Shown in pieces: positions 37,971-48,023 of a stretch of DNA of 64,000 bases. The stretch's first letter is position 1. Each line of letters opens with the position of its first letter. Source of the stretch: Streptomyces sp. NBC_01717 (lineage in GTDB: Bacteria; Actinomycetota; Actinomycetes; Streptomycetales; Streptomycetaceae). Below the pieces are notes generated by a model, which was not told the origin of the DNA, did not search any database, and worked only from the letters and a program-made list of their open reading frames with translations. The DNA lies in the NCBI RefSeq assembly GCF_036248255.1, contig NZ_CP109178.1:3906001-3970000 (forward strand), given 5' to 3'. A program made the translations under genes and the position numbers.

Positions 37971-38699
37971 TCAGCGGATCGTGAAGCGGACCGCGTGCTC
38001 CAGGAACGGTACGTCCAGCCACGGCTTGGGCTGCGCCACGAGTGCGAGCAGCACGATCAGAACGCCCAGCAGTCCGTACGTCACCAGGTCGGTGAACCGG
38101 GAACGGACCGCCAGCATGCCCACCGAGGGAACCACGCAGCGCAGCACGGCTCCACCGATGAGGGCGACGCCGATCAGTATCGTGCCGATTCTGAAGGCCT
38201 GGGCGAAGGGGTTGACGGCAACGATCAGCAGGCCGATCCCGGCCGTGCAGAGCACGGCGAGCAGCGGCCACTGGCGGGCCGGGGCGGGCGCGTCTCCGGA
38301 CGCCGCCCTGCCGCCGCCCTCGGGGCGCGCCGTGTCCCGGGTGAACGAGGGGAACCGTCGCGACGGGCGGGGCGCGACACCCGGGCCACCGCTGGGAGCG
38401 GAGTCGCCGGGGGCGGGTTCGCCGTCAGCGGGATCGCTGCTGCCGGAGCCGACGCCCGCGTCTTCCGCCGTCGGCTCGGCGGCGGTTCCGCCATCCGCCG
38501 CTTCGGCATCCCTGGTCTCTTCGCCCGCAGGCCCGGCGTCCGGGCCCTCGGTACCGGCGCCCTCGACCGTAGCGCTCACACCCTCGCCCGGCACGTCCTC
38601 GGCACGCTCCTCCGCACCGCGCGCGCCTTCGCCCGGCGGCACCGGAATCGCCCGGTCCGCCGCGGCGGCCGGGTCGGCCGGACTCGTACCAGCACCCAT
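37971..38699 (-). CDS. DUF3017 membrane protein
   Basis: 242 residues. The first 140 are acidic, Glu/Ala/Gly/Pro-rich and disordered. The C-terminal 100 residues hold three helices (WPLLAVLCTAGIGLLIVAVN, IGTILIGVALIGGAVLRCVV, LVTYGLLGVLIVLLALVA) and the conserved end PWLDVPFLEHAVRFTIR. The domain is regularly found next to folD in actinobacteria, as here (29 bp apart, same strand). Role unknown. Confidence 0.85.
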   Translation of the reverse strand: MGAGTSPADPAAAADRAIPVPPGEGARGAEERAEDVPGEGVSATVEGAGTEGPDAGPAGEETRDAEAADGGTAAEPTAEDAGVGSGSSDPADGEPAPGDSAPSGGPGVAPRPSRRFPSFTRDTARPEGGGRAASGDAPAPARQWPLLAVLCTAGIGLLIVAVNPFAQAFRIGTILIGVALIGGAVLRCVVPSVGMLAVRSRFTDLVTYGLLGVLIVLLALVAQPKPWLDVPFLEHAVRFTIR

Positions 38700-38728
38700 G
38701 GGGTTCCTTCCGGATCAGGTCGGTCGGC

Positions 38729-39607
38729 TCAGTCGGCGGACACGGAAGCCGCGGCAGCGGCATCGCGCTCGGCCGCCTCGACCACGTTGACGAGCAGCTG
38801 GGCACGGGTCATCGGGCCGACACCGCCCGGGTTCGGGGAGATCCACGCGGCGACCTCGGCCACCCCGGGGTGCACATCGCCGACGATCTTCCCCTCCTCG
38901 TCCCGGCTGACGCCGACGTCGAGCACGGCCGCGCCCGGCTTCACGTACTCGGGCCTGATGATGTGCGGCGAACCCGCGGCGGCGACGATGATGTCGGCCT
39001 GCTTGAGCTGGGCGGCGAGGTCACGCGTGCCGGTGTGGCACTGGGTGACGGTGGCGTTCTCGGACTTACGGGTCAGCAGCAGCGGGATCGAGCGGCCGAT
39101 GGTGACGCCGCGGCCGACGACCACGACGTGCGCCCCGTTGATCTCGACGTCGTGGTGGCGGAGCAGCTGGACGACGCCCTGCGGGGTGCACGGCAGCGGG
39201 CCCGTCTCGTTCAGGACGAGCCGGCCGAGGTTCATCGGGTGCAGACCGTCGGCGTCCTTGGACGGGTCCATCAGCTCCAGGACACGGTTGGTGTCGATGC
39301 CCTTGGGGAGAGGAAGCTGCACGATGTATCCCGTGCAGTCGGGGTTGGCGTTGAGCTCCCGTACGACGTCCTCGATCTCCTCCTGGGTGGCGGTGTCGGG
39401 GAGTTCGCGCTGGATGGAGCCGATGCCGACCTGCGCGCAGTCGCGGTGCTTGCCGTTCACGTACCACCTGCTGCCCGGGTCGTCCCCGACGAGCAGGGTT
39501 CCCAGGCCAGGGGTGATGCCCTGTGCCTTGAGGGCCGCCACGCGGACGGTCAGATCGGACTTGATCGCGGCTGCGGTGGCCTTGCCATCGAGAATCTGGG
39601 CAGTCAT
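38729..39607 (-). CDS. folD: Bifunctional methylenetetrahydrofolate dehydrogenase/cyclohydrolase
   Basis: 292 residues from MTAQILDGK, with GAGGA 8 bases upstream. Catalytic Tyr and Lys lie in [31 protein letters not shown] and the Rossmann segment [18 protein letters not shown] are family signatures. It interconverts methylene-THF and formyl-THF, feeding the purine enzymes PurN and PurH encoded nearby. It is probably co-transcribed with DUF3017. Confidence 0.96.
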   Translation of the reverse strand: MTAQILDGKATAAAIKSDLTVRVAALKAQGITPGLGTLLVGDDPGSRWYVNGKHRDCAQVGIGSIQRELPDTATQEEIEDVVRELNANPDCTGYIVQLPLPKGIDTNRVLELMDPSKDADGLHPMNLGRLVLNETGPLPCTPQGVVQLLRHHDVEINGAHVVVVGRGVTIGRSIPLLLTRKSENATVTQCHTGTRDLAAQLKQADIIVAAAGSPHIIRPEYVKPGAAVLDVGVSRDEEGKIVGDVHPGVAEVAAWISPNPGGVGPMTRAQLLVNVVEAAERDAAAAASVSAD

Positions 39608-39844
39608 AGTGCCCATCCTCGCGGATGACCCCACCCGCATACCAATTCTGGGTCTCCACGGTGGCCGTCAGATTGCGCTTGCACAACACATACGGCAATC
39701 GACTGGACAAAAAGCCGACGTCAAGACCACGATGAGCCGCGCAGTACCGCGGGCAGTGTCGGGGGGACAGACCGTTCTGATTGCGCATGATTCCTCCGCC
39801 CGGACCGCATCGTCCCCGCACTTTCGCAACGGAGGAATTTCGCC

Positions 39845-40459
39845 ATGAGCAACGGCGACCCGAACAACCCCTACGGTCAGCAGCCGGGCGGGCAGCCGGG
39901 CTACGGCTACCCCCAGCAGGCCCCGCAGGGTGGGCAGCCGGGCTACGGCTACCCCCAGCAGGCCCCGCAGGGTGTTCCGCAGCAGGGTTACGGCTACCCG
40001 CAGGCCCCGCCCGTCCAGCCCGGTTACGGCTTCCCGGGCGCCCCGGTCGAGATGCCGGGGATTACCAAGGCGGCCCGCATTTTCCTGTTCGTCATCGTGG
40101 CCTGCCAGGTCATCGTCGCCGGACTGTACGCCTACACCCTCTCCCAGTTCGACAAGGTCACCGACGGATCCACCGCCGGAAGCGACACGGAGATGTTCGC
40201 CAATGTGGGCAAGGGCGTCCTGGGCTTCCTCATCGTGCTCGCGCTCGTCTTCGCCGCACTCGGCGTGATCCTTGCGCTCAAGTACAGCAACGGCGGCAAC
40301 GCCGTACGTACGTGCTCGATCGTGTATGGGTCCTTCGCCGTCATCAGCGGGCTCTTCACCATTCCGGTGGGTCTCATCACGCTGATCATGGCGGTCCTGC
40401 TCATCGTCTTCGCGGCGAAGAGCGCGTCGGCCCAGTGGTTCCAGCGTCCGCGCGCCTGA
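39845..40459 (+). CDS. Pro/Gln/Gly/Tyr-repeat membrane protein
   Basis: 204 residues with CGGAGG 9 bases upstream. Residues 1-72 are a low-complexity region of GYGYPQQ units including a perfect 14-residue tandem repeat. Three or four helices follow (ARIFLFVIVACQVIVAGLYAY, VLGFLIVLALVFAALGVILAL, CSIVYGSFAVISGLFTIPVGLITLIMAVLLIVFA). It resembles DUF-type Streptomyces membrane proteins without known role. The N-terminal style is shared with the 10918-11541 protein, though the membrane parts differ. Confidence 0.8.
   Translation: MSNGDPNNPYGQQPGGQPGYGYPQQAPQGGQPGYGYPQQAPQGVPQQGYGYPQAPPVQPGYGFPGAPVEMPGITKAARIFLFVIVACQVIVAGLYAYTLSQFDKVTDGSTAGSDTEMFANVGKGVLGFLIVLALVFAALGVILALKYSNGGNAVRTCSIVYGSFAVISGLFTIPVGLITLIMAVLLIVFAAKSASAQWFQRPRA
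39890..39973 (+). repeat. 42-bp perfect tandem repeat within a CDS
   Basis: Two identical 42-bp units (39890-39931 and 39932-39973) encode GQPGYGYPQQAPQG twice. Identity at the DNA level points to recent duplication and possible copy-number variation between strains. Confidence 0.9.
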
Positions 40460-40524
40460 CCGACCCCACCGGGTCGCCGACCGCATCGGATCGGCTCACC
40501 GCTCGCACGCGGATCTCCGTGATG

Positions 40525-40563
40525 AAGGCCGTAATCCCGCACACTCACGGGGGTTACGGCCTT
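40525..40563 (+). terminator. Terminator of the repeat membrane-protein gene
   Basis: AAGGCCGTAATCCC (40525-40538) pairs with GGGGTTACGGCCTT (40550-40563) except for one G-T position. It lies 66 bases after the stop and ends in TT. Confidence 0.8.
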
Positions 40564-40618
40564 CCGGCGCCCCCGGCCCGCGTCCGCGGAGTCGGCTTGG
40601 CGGGTCCTCAGCTGCGGC

Positions 40619-40666
40619 AACGCCGAGGGCCCCCGGAGACCAGCTCCGGGAGACGCCCTCGGCGTT
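40619..40666 (-). terminator. Terminator of the purine unit
   Basis: AACGCCGAGGGC (40619-40630) and GCCCTCGGCGTT (40655-40666) form a perfect 12-bp stem with an inner CCCGGAG/CTCCGGG stem, 30 bases after the purH stop on the minus strand. Confidence 0.85.
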
Positions 40667-40695
40667 CGTTCACGCCGCTCGTCCGTTCATGCTGC

Positions 40696-42249
40696 TCAGT
40701 GGAAGAAGTGCCGCGTACCCGTGAAGTACATCGTCACGCCCGCCTTCTTCGCGGCCTCGACGACCAGCTCGTCACGGACCGAACCGCCGGGCTGCGCCAC
40801 GGCCTTGATGCCGGCCGCGGTCAGGATCTCCAGGCCGTCCGGGAACGGGAAGAACGCGTCCGAAGCGGCGTACGCACCACGCGCACGCTCCTCACCGGCC
40901 CGCTCGACGGCGAGCTTCGCGGAGTCGACGCGGTTGACCTGGCCCATGCCGACGCCGACCGAGGCGCCGCCCTTGGCGAGCAGGATCGCGTTGGACTTGA
41001 CCGCGCGGCAGGCCTTCCAGGCGAACGCGAGCTCGGCGAGCTCGTCCTCGGAGAGCGCCTCACCGGTGGCGAGGGTCCAGTTGGCCGGGTCGTCGCCGTC
41101 GGCCTGGAGCCGGTCGGTGACCTGGAGCAGCGCGCCGCCGTCGATCGGCTTGACCTCGACCGTGGATGTCGGGGCGTCGGGGCAGCGCAACACGCGGATG
41201 TTCTTCTTGCGGGCGAGGATCTCGACCGCGCCGTCCTCGTACGCCGGGGCGACGATGACCTCGGTGAAGATCTCCGCGACCTGCTCGGCCATGGCGACGG
41301 TCACCGGACGGTTGACGGCGATGACACCACCGAAGGCCGACAGCGGGTCGCAGGCGTGCGCGTTGCGGTGCGCCTCGGCGACGTCGTCGGCGATCGCGAT
41401 GCCGCACGGGTTGGCGTGCTTGATGATCGCGACGCACGGCTCGGCGTGGTCGTACGCGGCACGGCGCGCGGCGTCCGTGTCGGTGTAGTTGTTGTACGAC
41501 ATCTCCTTGCCGTGCAGCTGCTCCGCCTCGGCCAGGCCGCCGGTGCCGGACGTGTAGAGCGCGGCGGGCTGGTGCGGGTTCTCGCCGTACCGCAGGACGT
41601 TGCTGCGCTCGTACGTCGCACCGAAGAAGTCGGGGAAGCCCGTGTCGTCGGCGGCGGCGTAGTCGTCCGCGAACCAGGAGGCGACGGCCACGTCGTACGC
41701 GGCCGTGTGCTGGAACGCCTCGGCGGCGAGCCGCTTGCGGGTCGTCAGGTCGAAGCCGCCCGCCTTGACCGCGGCGAGGACGTCGGCGTACCGGTCGGGG
41801 CTAGTGACGACGGCCACGGACGGGTGGTTCTTGGCCGCGGCGCGGACCATCGACGGGCCGCCGATGTCGATCTGCTCCACGCACTCGTCGGCGGAGGCGC
41901 CGGAGGCGACGGTCTCCTTGAACGGGTACAGGTTGACGACGACGAGGTCGAAGGGCTCGACACCGAGCTCGGCGAGCTGCTCGCGGTGGGCGTCCAGGCG
42001 CAGGTCGGCGAGGATGCCGGCGTGCACGCGCGGGTGCAGCGTCTTGACGCGGCCGTCGAGGCACTCGGGGAAGCCGGTGAGCTCCTCGACCTTGGTGACC
42101 GGCACGCCGGCGGCGGCGATCTTCCCGGCGGTCGAGCCGGTGGAGACGAGCTCGACGCCCGCCTCGTGCAGACCGCGGGCGAGGTCTTCGAGCCCCGTCT
42201 TGTCGTAGACACTGACCAGGGCGCGGCGGATGGGCTTATTCACCGACAT
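40696..42249 (-). CDS. purH: Bifunctional AICAR transformylase/IMP cyclohydrolase
   Basis: 517 residues. The N-terminal IMPCHase/MGS-like domain ([37 protein letters not shown] ... [16 protein letters not shown]) is followed by the AICARFT domain ([50 protein letters not shown]) and the conserved end GTRHFFH. It performs the last two steps of IMP synthesis. The ATG chosen overlaps the purN end by 14 bases; no good SD is seen, consistent with translational coupling. Confidence 0.96.
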   Translation of the reverse strand: MSVNKPIRRALVSVYDKTGLEDLARGLHEAGVELVSTGSTAGKIAAAGVPVTKVEELTGFPECLDGRVKTLHPRVHAGILADLRLDAHREQLAELGVEPFDLVVVNLYPFKETVASGASADECVEQIDIGGPSMVRAAAKNHPSVAVVTSPDRYADVLAAVKAGGFDLTTRKRLAAEAFQHTAAYDVAVASWFADDYAAADDTGFPDFFGATYERSNVLRYGENPHQPAALYTSGTGGLAEAEQLHGKEMSYNNYTDTDAARRAAYDHAEPCVAIIKHANPCGIAIADDVAEAHRNAHACDPLSAFGGVIAVNRPVTVAMAEQVAEIFTEVIVAPAYEDGAVEILARKKNIRVLRCPDAPTSTVEVKPIDGGALLQVTDRLQADGDDPANWTLATGEALSEDELAELAFAWKACRAVKSNAILLAKGGASVGVGMGQVNRVDSAKLAVERAGEERARGAYAASDAFFPFPDGLEILTAAGIKAVAQPGGSVRDELVVEAAKKAGVTMYFTGTRHFFH

Positions 42250-42892
42250 GACCGAGATGAACCTTTCGTCCCTCAATGCGATAGCCGTTACGGGCGAGCC
42301 GCCCCACGACCTCGACGAGCAGCTTGCGCTCGACTTCCTTGATGCGTTCATGGAGAGCGGCTTCGCCCTCCGGCGTGTCCTCTTCGGTCACCTCGACCAC
42401 GCCCTGCGCGATGATCGGACCGGTGTCGACGCCGTCGTCGACGAAGTGGACGGTGCACCCGGTGACCTTCGCGCCGTACGCGAGGGCGTCACGCACCCCG
42501 TGGGCACCGGGAAAGCTGGGGAGCAGGGCGGGGTGGGTGTTGACGAACCGTCCGCCGAACTCGGCGAGGAACCGCTTGCCCACGATCTTCATGAAGCCCG
42601 CGGACACCACGAGGTCCGGGCGGTGCGCGGCAGTGGCGGCGGCGAGCGCCGCGTCCCACTCCTCACGGGTGGCGTAGTCCTTGACCTTGCAGACGAAGGT
42701 CGGCAGCCCGGCTCCCTCCGCCCGTTCCAGACCGACGATGCTGTCGCGGTCGGCGCCGACCGCGACGACCTGGGCGCCGAAGCCCGCAGGGTCGTCGCCG
42801 ATCGCATCGAGCAGGGCTTGGAGGTTCGTACCGGAACCGGAGACCAGCACGACCAGGCGGGCCGGAGCGGCGGAGGGGGGCGGGGAGGCCAC
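42236..42892 (-). CDS. purN: Phosphoribosylglycinamide formyltransferase
   Basis: 218 residues from the GTG at 42892 with GAAAGGG upstream. The longer frame adds 46 residues of poor quality. [14 protein letters not shown] is the GAR-binding loop; [14 protein letters not shown] carries the catalytic Asn and His, and [11 protein letters not shown] the catalytic Asp. It transfers formyl from 10-formyl-THF to GAR. Overlap with purH shows an operon. A 15-bp-period direct repeat lies in the upstream region. Confidence 0.95.
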   Translation of the reverse strand: MASPPPSAAPARLVVLVSGSGTNLQALLDAIGDDPAGFGAQVVAVGADRDSIVGLERAEGAGLPTFVCKVKDYATREEWDAALAAATAAHRPDLVVSAGFMKIVGKRFLAEFGGRFVNTHPALLPSFPGAHGVRDALAYGAKVTGCTVHFVDDGVDTGPIIAQGVVEVTEEDTPEGEAALHERIKEVERKLLVEVVGRLARNGYRIEGRKVHLGHVGE

Positions 42893-43250
42893 GGCTGGGC
42901 CCTTTCTCGCGTGGTGAAGCAGAGCGACGCTGTTTGTGGGGTCGTTATTTGTAGGGTCGTACGAAAGAATCGCGCCCCGCGATACGGGGAACTCTACGAA
43001 GGAGCCGACCGTCAGCAACGATACCGGCACATCGGGGGACCCCCACGGGACGGGGGTGAGGGGCCGGATCGCAGAGGAGATCCAAGGGAGATCGAGGGGG
43101 AGATCACAGAGGGAGTGGGTCCTGGCGGCAGATATCGGCCTCCGGCGTCGTGCTCCCAGCTTTCGGCCCCTCCTGGCCGGGAGGTAGCGTCAGGGGACAG
43201 CGAACCGTCCGTCAGGGCGGAAATGACGAGATGGGGAAGACGTTCACCAT
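42893..43250. other. Divergent intergenic region upstream of purN
   Basis: 358 bp between purN (minus) and a membrane protein gene (plus). It contains two direct repeats at 42933-42960, an A/T-richer patch around 42945-42975 where the purN promoter probably lies, and GGGAGATC-type repeats around 43086-43106. No gene-like frame is seen. Confidence 0.5.
42933..42960. repeat. Direct repeat in the purN promoter region
   Basis: TTTGTGGGGTCGT (42933-42945) and TTTGTAGGGTCGT (42948-42960) differ at one base with a 15-bp period. On the purN strand this reads ACGACCCYACAAA twice. It is a candidate activator or repressor site for the purine operon. Confidence 0.5.
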
Positions 43251-44162
43251 ATGCCGGACCGACGCCGCCGCACCGCCTTCCGCCACCCGCTGCCCGAGCG
43301 GACCTCACTGCTGCTGCGGGAACGCCAGTCCCCGACGGGCTCCTCCTCGTCCTCGGATCCTTCGGATTCGTCGGATTCCTCGAGCAAGAAGGACGACAAC
43401 CCCTTCGCCGCCCCGCCGGAGAACCGCCCCGACCAGCCGTGGCGGCCGCGACACCCGTCGCCCGGCGCGAACGGGAGCGGGGACGAGGGTTCGAACGGGA
43501 ACGGTGAGGGGTCGCCCGAGGGCGGCTCGTCCGACGACCGGCCGGCCTGGGGCAGCCAGTGGAGCAACCACCAGCCGGGCCGCCAGAGCGGCGGCTTCGG
43601 CGGCCGTCCGGGCGGCCAGGGCGGGCCGAACGGCCCAGGCGGTCAGGGCGGGCCCGAGGGCGGCCCCGGAGGGCTGCGCTGGGACCCGACCGACCCCGCT
43701 CAGCGGCGCGCCCGCTACGCGCTGCTCTCCGGCATGTGGGCCTTCTTCTTCGCGATCTTCGACTTCCCGGAGATCGCCCTGCTGCTCGGCGCACTCGCCG
43801 TGTACTGGTCGATCAGCTCGCTGCGCGCCAAGCCGAGGACTGCAACGGCCGCGGAGAGCGCCGACGGGGCCGCCGGTGCGGGTTCCGGTTCCGGCTCCGC
43901 TCCGGCCGCGGGGCCGGCTCCCGGAGCCGGGACCGCCGCCCCGTACGCACAGGGCCAGGGCAGGCCGCAGACGACCGCTGCGGTCAGCGGTCTCGTCACG
44001 GCGCTGCTCGCGCTCTCGATCGTCGCGATGACATTCACGGTGCAGCTGGTCTACCGCGACTACTACACCTGCGTGAACGACGCCCTCACCAAGTCCGGAC
44101 AGCTGGCCTGCAACGACCTGCTGCCGAAGCCGTTGGAGCCGTTCTTCGGCGTCAAGAACTAG
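43251..44162 (+). CDS. Membrane protein with long disordered N-terminus
   Basis: 303 residues. Residues 1-150 are Ser/Asp then Gly/Pro/Gln-rich. A cytoplasmic segment [53 protein letters not shown] gives two helices, then an Ala/Gly/Ser/Pro linker, and a last helix ([31 protein letters not shown]) with two external Cys (YTCVND, LACND). This is a conserved Streptomyces protein of unknown role. GGGGAAG precedes the ATG. Its 3' end overlaps the convergent DUF6350 gene by 11 bp. Confidence 0.75.
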   Translation: MPDRRRRTAFRHPLPERTSLLLRERQSPTGSSSSSDPSDSSDSSSKKDDNPFAAPPENRPDQPWRPRHPSPGANGSGDEGSNGNGEGSPEGGSSDDRPAWGSQWSNHQPGRQSGGFGGRPGGQGGPNGPGGQGGPEGGPGGLRWDPTDPAQRRARYALLSGMWAFFFAIFDFPEIALLLGALAVYWSISSLRAKPRTATAAESADGAAGAGSGSGSAPAAGPAPGAGTAAPYAQGQGRPQTTAAVSGLVTALLALSIVAMTFTVQLVYRDYYTCVNDALTKSGQLACNDLLPKPLEPFFGVKN

Positions 44163-45858
44163 CGCCTTCCGGACTGTTCGCCGGCCCAGCCTCCGGAGGC
44201 TGGGCCGGCGGCGTCTCGGGGCCCTTGGACAGCGATGCCCAGAGGGAACCCCCGGAGGTCCAGGGGGAATCACCGGCCGTCCGCTCGTGCCACGGGTCGG
44301 TCGGCAGAAAGTCGTACGGCACAGCGCCCGCATCCTCCTGGTACCAGGACGTCGCCCCGGGCACGGGCGCGGACGTCGCGGGTGGCGAAGGCGGGGACAC
44401 CGATACGGAACCGACCCCGGCGGGGGATCCGGTTCGGGTTCCGGTTTCCGTGCCCGTTCCGGTGCCGGGTCCTGGCTCCGACGCCTCGGCCGCATCCTCG
44501 CCCCCACGCCTGCGCCACCACCGCGGACCGCTCCGCTGCCGCTCCGAAACCTCCACATCGACCAGGAAGTCGAGCACCGACCCGGTCTCCTCCTCCCCGC
44601 TCCCGCCGCTGCCGTGCTGCCGCAGCCGCCAGGCCCTCAGCAGCAGCGCCCCGGGGACACCGATCAGTGCCGTCCACGCCGGCGCCGCCGCCCCTGTGAG
44701 CCACCAGACCGGGCCGAACTCGGCCAGCGCCCCGGTACCCATCGGTCCGCCCGCCACAGCGGTCAGCGTCGCCGTCCCGACTCCGCATCCCACCGCCGCC
44801 AGGGCAGCCGTCAGCGCGGTCTCCCACGGACTGCAGGCATCCCCGTCACGTCCGGTGAACCGAGCGATCGCCACCCCGGCCGCGACCGGCACCACCGCGG
44901 CCGCCCAGTTCAGGACCGTCCCGGGGCCGTGGGCCGGTACCGCTGCCAGCAGGGGGAAGTCCGGCAGCGCCGGTCGCCCGGTGAAGGCGAGCGGGGTGAC
45001 CGTGGACGCCGTACCGAGTGCGAAGCCGGGCCCGAGCCCATAGGCAGCACCCCACACCGCCGCGTTCGGCACGAGCGCCATCGCCAGCAGCAGCACCGCG
45101 GACCGGCCCGCCCAGTCAGCGGAGAGCCCCAGGAACGATGCCTGCACCTGCTCCGCATGCCACACCAGTGACGCCGCCACCAGCAGCGCGCCGCCGCCCA
45201 GCAGCACCGCCGTCCCGGCCGCCGCCGCCCGGAACACCGCTTCCGCCCGCCCCGCGAACCGGGTCCGCGCCATCGCCTCGTGCAGCCGCAGCGGCGCCCA
45301 GGACGGTGGCGCGACGGGACGCCCGGCCGCCGACCACACGCCCGCCCCCGCCGCACCCGCCACCGCGGGAACCAGCGGGAACAGGAGCGAAGACGGCCGC
45401 ACAACCATCGAGCCGCTCTTCGCGTAGAACGCGACAGCCGTCGCGACCAGCAGATATCCGCCCGTCACCAGGCAGAAGACGCTCCCGCCCGAGGGCGGGG
45501 TGCGCCCGTCGTCGTCAGGCTCCATCACATCGCGGGCGGCCCGATGCACCAACCACATCACCACCGCGGTGAGCAGCAGCGGGACGACACCGACGGGGGC
45601 GGGGGCGCCGCTCAGGGTGTCGGTTCTGACGAGTTCGGCGCCGTGCGCCAGCAGCCAGATCCCCGCTGCGGCATGGAAGGCGCCGCCGGGGCCGCTGTCG
45701 GAGGCCGGGGAGCTGATCCACACCATCATGACGAGCACAGCCAGCGAGCCGAGTCCGAGCCCCGCGGCAAGCATTCCGCGCAGAAAGGCGGAGACCAGCG
45801 CGGCGGACCGGCCCTGCTCAGCCGACAACGACGGGGTGCGTTCGGTCATTTGGGTCAC
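44152..45858 (-). CDS. DUF6350-type multi-pass membrane protein
   Basis: About 568 residues. GTG 45858 is preferred (GGGAG 10 bases upstream); ATG 45849 is the alternative. About ten hydrophobic helices span residues 20-400, then a cytoplasmic tail rich in Thr/Gly/Pro/Ser. The family is typically encoded near purN/purH in actinobacteria, as here, suggesting a link to purine or nucleotide metabolism, but no function is known. Its C-terminal codons contain the terminator hairpin of the convergent gene. Confidence 0.82.
   Translation of the reverse strand: MTQMTERTPSLSAEQGRSAALVSAFLRGMLAAGLGLGSLAVLVMMVWISSPASDSGPGGAFHAAAGIWLLAHGAELVRTDTLSGAPAPVGVVPLLLTAVVMWLVHRAARDVMEPDDDGRTPPSGGSVFCLVTGGYLLVATAVAFYAKSGSMVVRPSSLLFPLVPAVAGAAGAGVWSAAGRPVAPPSWAPLRLHEAMARTRFAGRAEAVFRAAAAGTAVLLGGGALLVAASLVWHAEQVQASFLGLSADWAGRSAVLLLAMALVPNAAVWGAAYGLGPGFALGTASTVTPLAFTGRPALPDFPLLAAVPAHGPGTVLNWAAAVVPVAAGVAIARFTGRDGDACSPWETALTAALAAVGCGVGTATLTAVAGGPMGTGALAEFGPVWWLTGAAAPAWTALIGVPGALLLRAWRLRQHGSGGSGEEETGSVLDFLVDVEVSERQRSGPRWWRRRGGEDAAEASEPGPGTGTGTETGTRTGSPAGVGSVSVSPPSPPATSAPVPGATSWYQEDAGAVPYDFLPTDPWHERTAGDSPWTSGGSLWASLSKGPETPPAQPPEAGPANSPEGASS
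44180..44209 (+). terminator. Perfect 30-bp palindrome: terminator inside the convergent CDS
   Basis: GCCGGCCCAGCCTCC (44180-44194) is followed at once by its exact complement (44195-44209). It lies 18 bases after the plus-strand membrane-protein stop but inside the last codons of the DUF6350 gene (PEAGPANSP on the minus strand). Confidence 0.75.
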
Positions 45859-46078
45859 ATCGCAATGCTCCCAACGACACGCACTTTTTTCGTGTAACGG
45901 GCGAATAGCCGCTGTGTCGCTCAATATACGTTTATGTACTTATTGGCCCAGCGTGGGTCCGCCAGGGGGCCTTCATGACCCACAGCGCCACCGATGCGGC
46001 CACCCCCTCCCCGCTGCGCTCCTACTGGGAGCTACGCAGCCTCCGGCCGCCCGAACCCAAGCCACCGGGAGCACCACC

Positions 46079-46993
46079 ATGGCCCCGACCGACCCCGGCA
46101 CCACCCGGGACCAGCCCACCCCACCCGTCTCCTCCGACCCCACAGCGCCCGAGGACTCGACTTCGCTCGGCCCCACCCCCGCCGACGCATTCGATGCCCT
46201 CTACGTCGGCCTCGCCACCGCCCTCTTCCGGCAGACGTATCTGCTGACCGGTCGCCGGAACCTCGCCAAGGAGTCCGTCGAGCGGGCCTTCGAGCAGGCC
46301 TGGCAGCGCTGGCCCGAGGTGGCGGTCGACCGGGATCCGGCCGGCTGGGTGCGGGCGGCCGCGTACGAGTACGCGATGTCGCCCTGGCACCGGCTGCGCC
46401 GCGCCCACCGCCACCCCGACCCGCAGTCGGCAGCCGATCCCGGCTCGGGCGCCCTGCTCGACGCGCTGCTCGACCTGCCGCCGGCGTACCGGCGCACCCT
46501 GCTGCTCCACGACGGTGTCGGCCTGGGTCTACCGGATACCGCGGCGGAGACGGAGGCGAGCACCGCGGCGGCGGCGGGCAGGCTGGTGACCGCGCGGGCC
46601 GCGGTCGCCGAGCGGCTGCCCGCATCGACGACCCCGCTCTCGCCCGACGAGGAGTCCGCACTGCTGCACGAACAGCTGGGCACGATCGCCCACGCCCAGC
46701 CCGTGGCCGCGCTGCTCACTCCCCATGCGGTCCGTACGAGCAGTGAGAACAAGGCCAGACTCTGGACGCAGGCGGCCATCGCCCTCACCGCAGTGCTCAT
46801 CGGCCTCGCGGCGATCACCATGGTGACCGCTCCGCCACGGTACGAGACACCGCCGTCGCCCGCCGAGCAGGTCGGGGGCGTGCCGCCCCGCGGTGGTCCG
46901 GAGCGGCTGACGACGCAGGACCTGGAGATGCAGCGGAAGCTCGACGACGAGCTCGTTCACGGCCCCGCGCGGCTCGTCCCGGAAGTACGGTGA
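46079..46993 (+). CDS. Degenerate ECF-sigma-like protein with C-terminal membrane anchor
   Basis: 304 residues from the ATG with CGGGAG 8 bases upstream. Residues 37-110 resemble sigma region 2 (DALYVGLATALFRQTYLLTGRRNLAKESVERAFEQAWQRWPEVAVDRDPAGWVRAAAYEYAM), and 130-180 region 4 (LLDLPPAYRRTLLLHDGVGLGLPDTAAETEASTAAAAGRLVTARAAVAERL). The recognition helix is eroded to Ala/Thr-rich sequence. A helix at 231-250 and a short outer tail follow. It probably cannot act as a free sigma factor. A short upstream frame starting at 45975 with a strong SD overlaps its start. Confidence 0.75.
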   Translation: MAPTDPGTTRDQPTPPVSSDPTAPEDSTSLGPTPADAFDALYVGLATALFRQTYLLTGRRNLAKESVERAFEQAWQRWPEVAVDRDPAGWVRAAAYEYAMSPWHRLRRAHRHPDPQSAADPGSGALLDALLDLPPAYRRTLLLHDGVGLGLPDTAAETEASTAAAAGRLVTARAAVAERLPASTTPLSPDEESALLHEQLGTIAHAQPVAALLTPHAVRTSSENKARLWTQAAIALTAVLIGLAAITMVTAPPRYETPPSPAEQVGGVPPRGGPERLTTQDLEMQRKLDDELVHGPARLVPEVR

Positions 46994-47031
46994 CCGACCC
47001 GCGCCACCTGGAGCGAACCCGAATCGAAACG

Positions 47032-47071
47032 GCGCGGGCCCGTACCCCTCAGGAGGGGTACGGGCCCGCGC
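47032..47071. terminator. Bidirectional terminator between convergent genes
   Basis: 19-bp perfect arms, GCGCGGGCCCGTACCCCTC (47032-47050) and its complement (47053-47071), with only two bases between, so the tip must open. It lies 38 bases after the sigma-like gene stop and 47 bases after the sucD stop on the other strand. Confidence 0.9.
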
Positions 47072-47118
47072 AGTACACGCAGTATCAGCGATACAGCGGA
47101 TCAGCTGCGATGCAGCTG

Positions 47119-48003
47119 TCAGGCACCGAGGATCTCGCGCGCCAGCTTGGCGGTCTCGGTCGGCGTCTTGCCGACCTTGACGCCGGCGGCCTCGAGGGCC
47201 TCCTTCTTCGCCTGGGCGGTGCCGGAGGAGCCGGAGACGATGGCGCCGGCGTGGCCCATGGTCTTGCCCTCGGGGGCGGTGAAGCCCGCGACGTAGCCGA
47301 CGACCGGCTTGGTGACGTTCTTCGCGATGAAGTCCGCCGCACGCTCCTCGGCGTCGCCACCGATCTCGCCGATCATGACGATCAGGTCGGTCTCGGGGTC
47401 GGCCTCGAACGCCTCCAGGGCGTCGATGTGCGTCGTGCCGATGACCGGGTCGCCACCGATGCCGACGGCGGACGAGAAGCCGATGTCACGGAGCTCGTAC
47501 ATCATCTGGTAGGTCAGCGTGCCGGACTTCGACACGAGACCGATGCGGCCGGGCTTGGTGATGTCGCCCGGGATGATGCCGGCGTTGGACTGGCCGGGGG
47601 TGATCAGGCCGGGGCAGTTCGGGCCGATGATCCGGGTCTTGTTGCCCTTCGAGCCGGCGTACGCCCAGAAGGCGGCCGAGTCGTGGACAGCGATGCCCTC
47701 GGTGATCACGACGGCGAGGGGGATCTCGGCGTCGATCGCCTCGACGACGGCGACCTTGGCGAAGGCCGGCGGCACGAAGAGGACGGACACGTTCGCGCCC
47801 GTCTTCTCCATCGCCTCGGCGACGGAGCCGAAGACCGGTACCTCGGTGCCGTCGAAGTCGACGGTCGTGCCGGCCTTGCGCGGGTTCACGCCACCGACGA
47901 TGTTGGTGCCGTCGGCGAGCATGAGCTTGGTGTGCTTCATGCCGGTCGCACCGGTCATCCCCTGGACGATGACCTTGCTGTCCTTGGTGAGGAAGATAGC
48001 CAT
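47119..48003 (-). CDS. sucD: Succinate--CoA ligase alpha subunit
   Basis: 294 residues. The CoA-binding Rossmann domain ([35 protein letters not shown]) is followed by the ligase domain with GHAGAIVSG, whose His is the phosphorylated catalytic residue. It forms the alpha subunit that interconverts succinyl-CoA and succinate with NTP synthesis. It is 20 bp downstream of sucC in a two-gene operon ended by a strong terminator. Confidence 0.97.
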   Translation of the reverse strand: MAIFLTKDSKVIVQGMTGATGMKHTKLMLADGTNIVGGVNPRKAGTTVDFDGTEVPVFGSVAEAMEKTGANVSVLFVPPAFAKVAVVEAIDAEIPLAVVITEGIAVHDSAAFWAYAGSKGNKTRIIGPNCPGLITPGQSNAGIIPGDITKPGRIGLVSKSGTLTYQMMYELRDIGFSSAVGIGGDPVIGTTHIDALEAFEADPETDLIVMIGEIGGDAEERAADFIAKNVTKPVVGYVAGFTAPEGKTMGHAGAIVSGSSGTAQAKKEALEAAGVKVGKTPTETAKLAREILGA

Positions 48004-48023
48004 GGTGTTGGAGTCCCTCGTCC

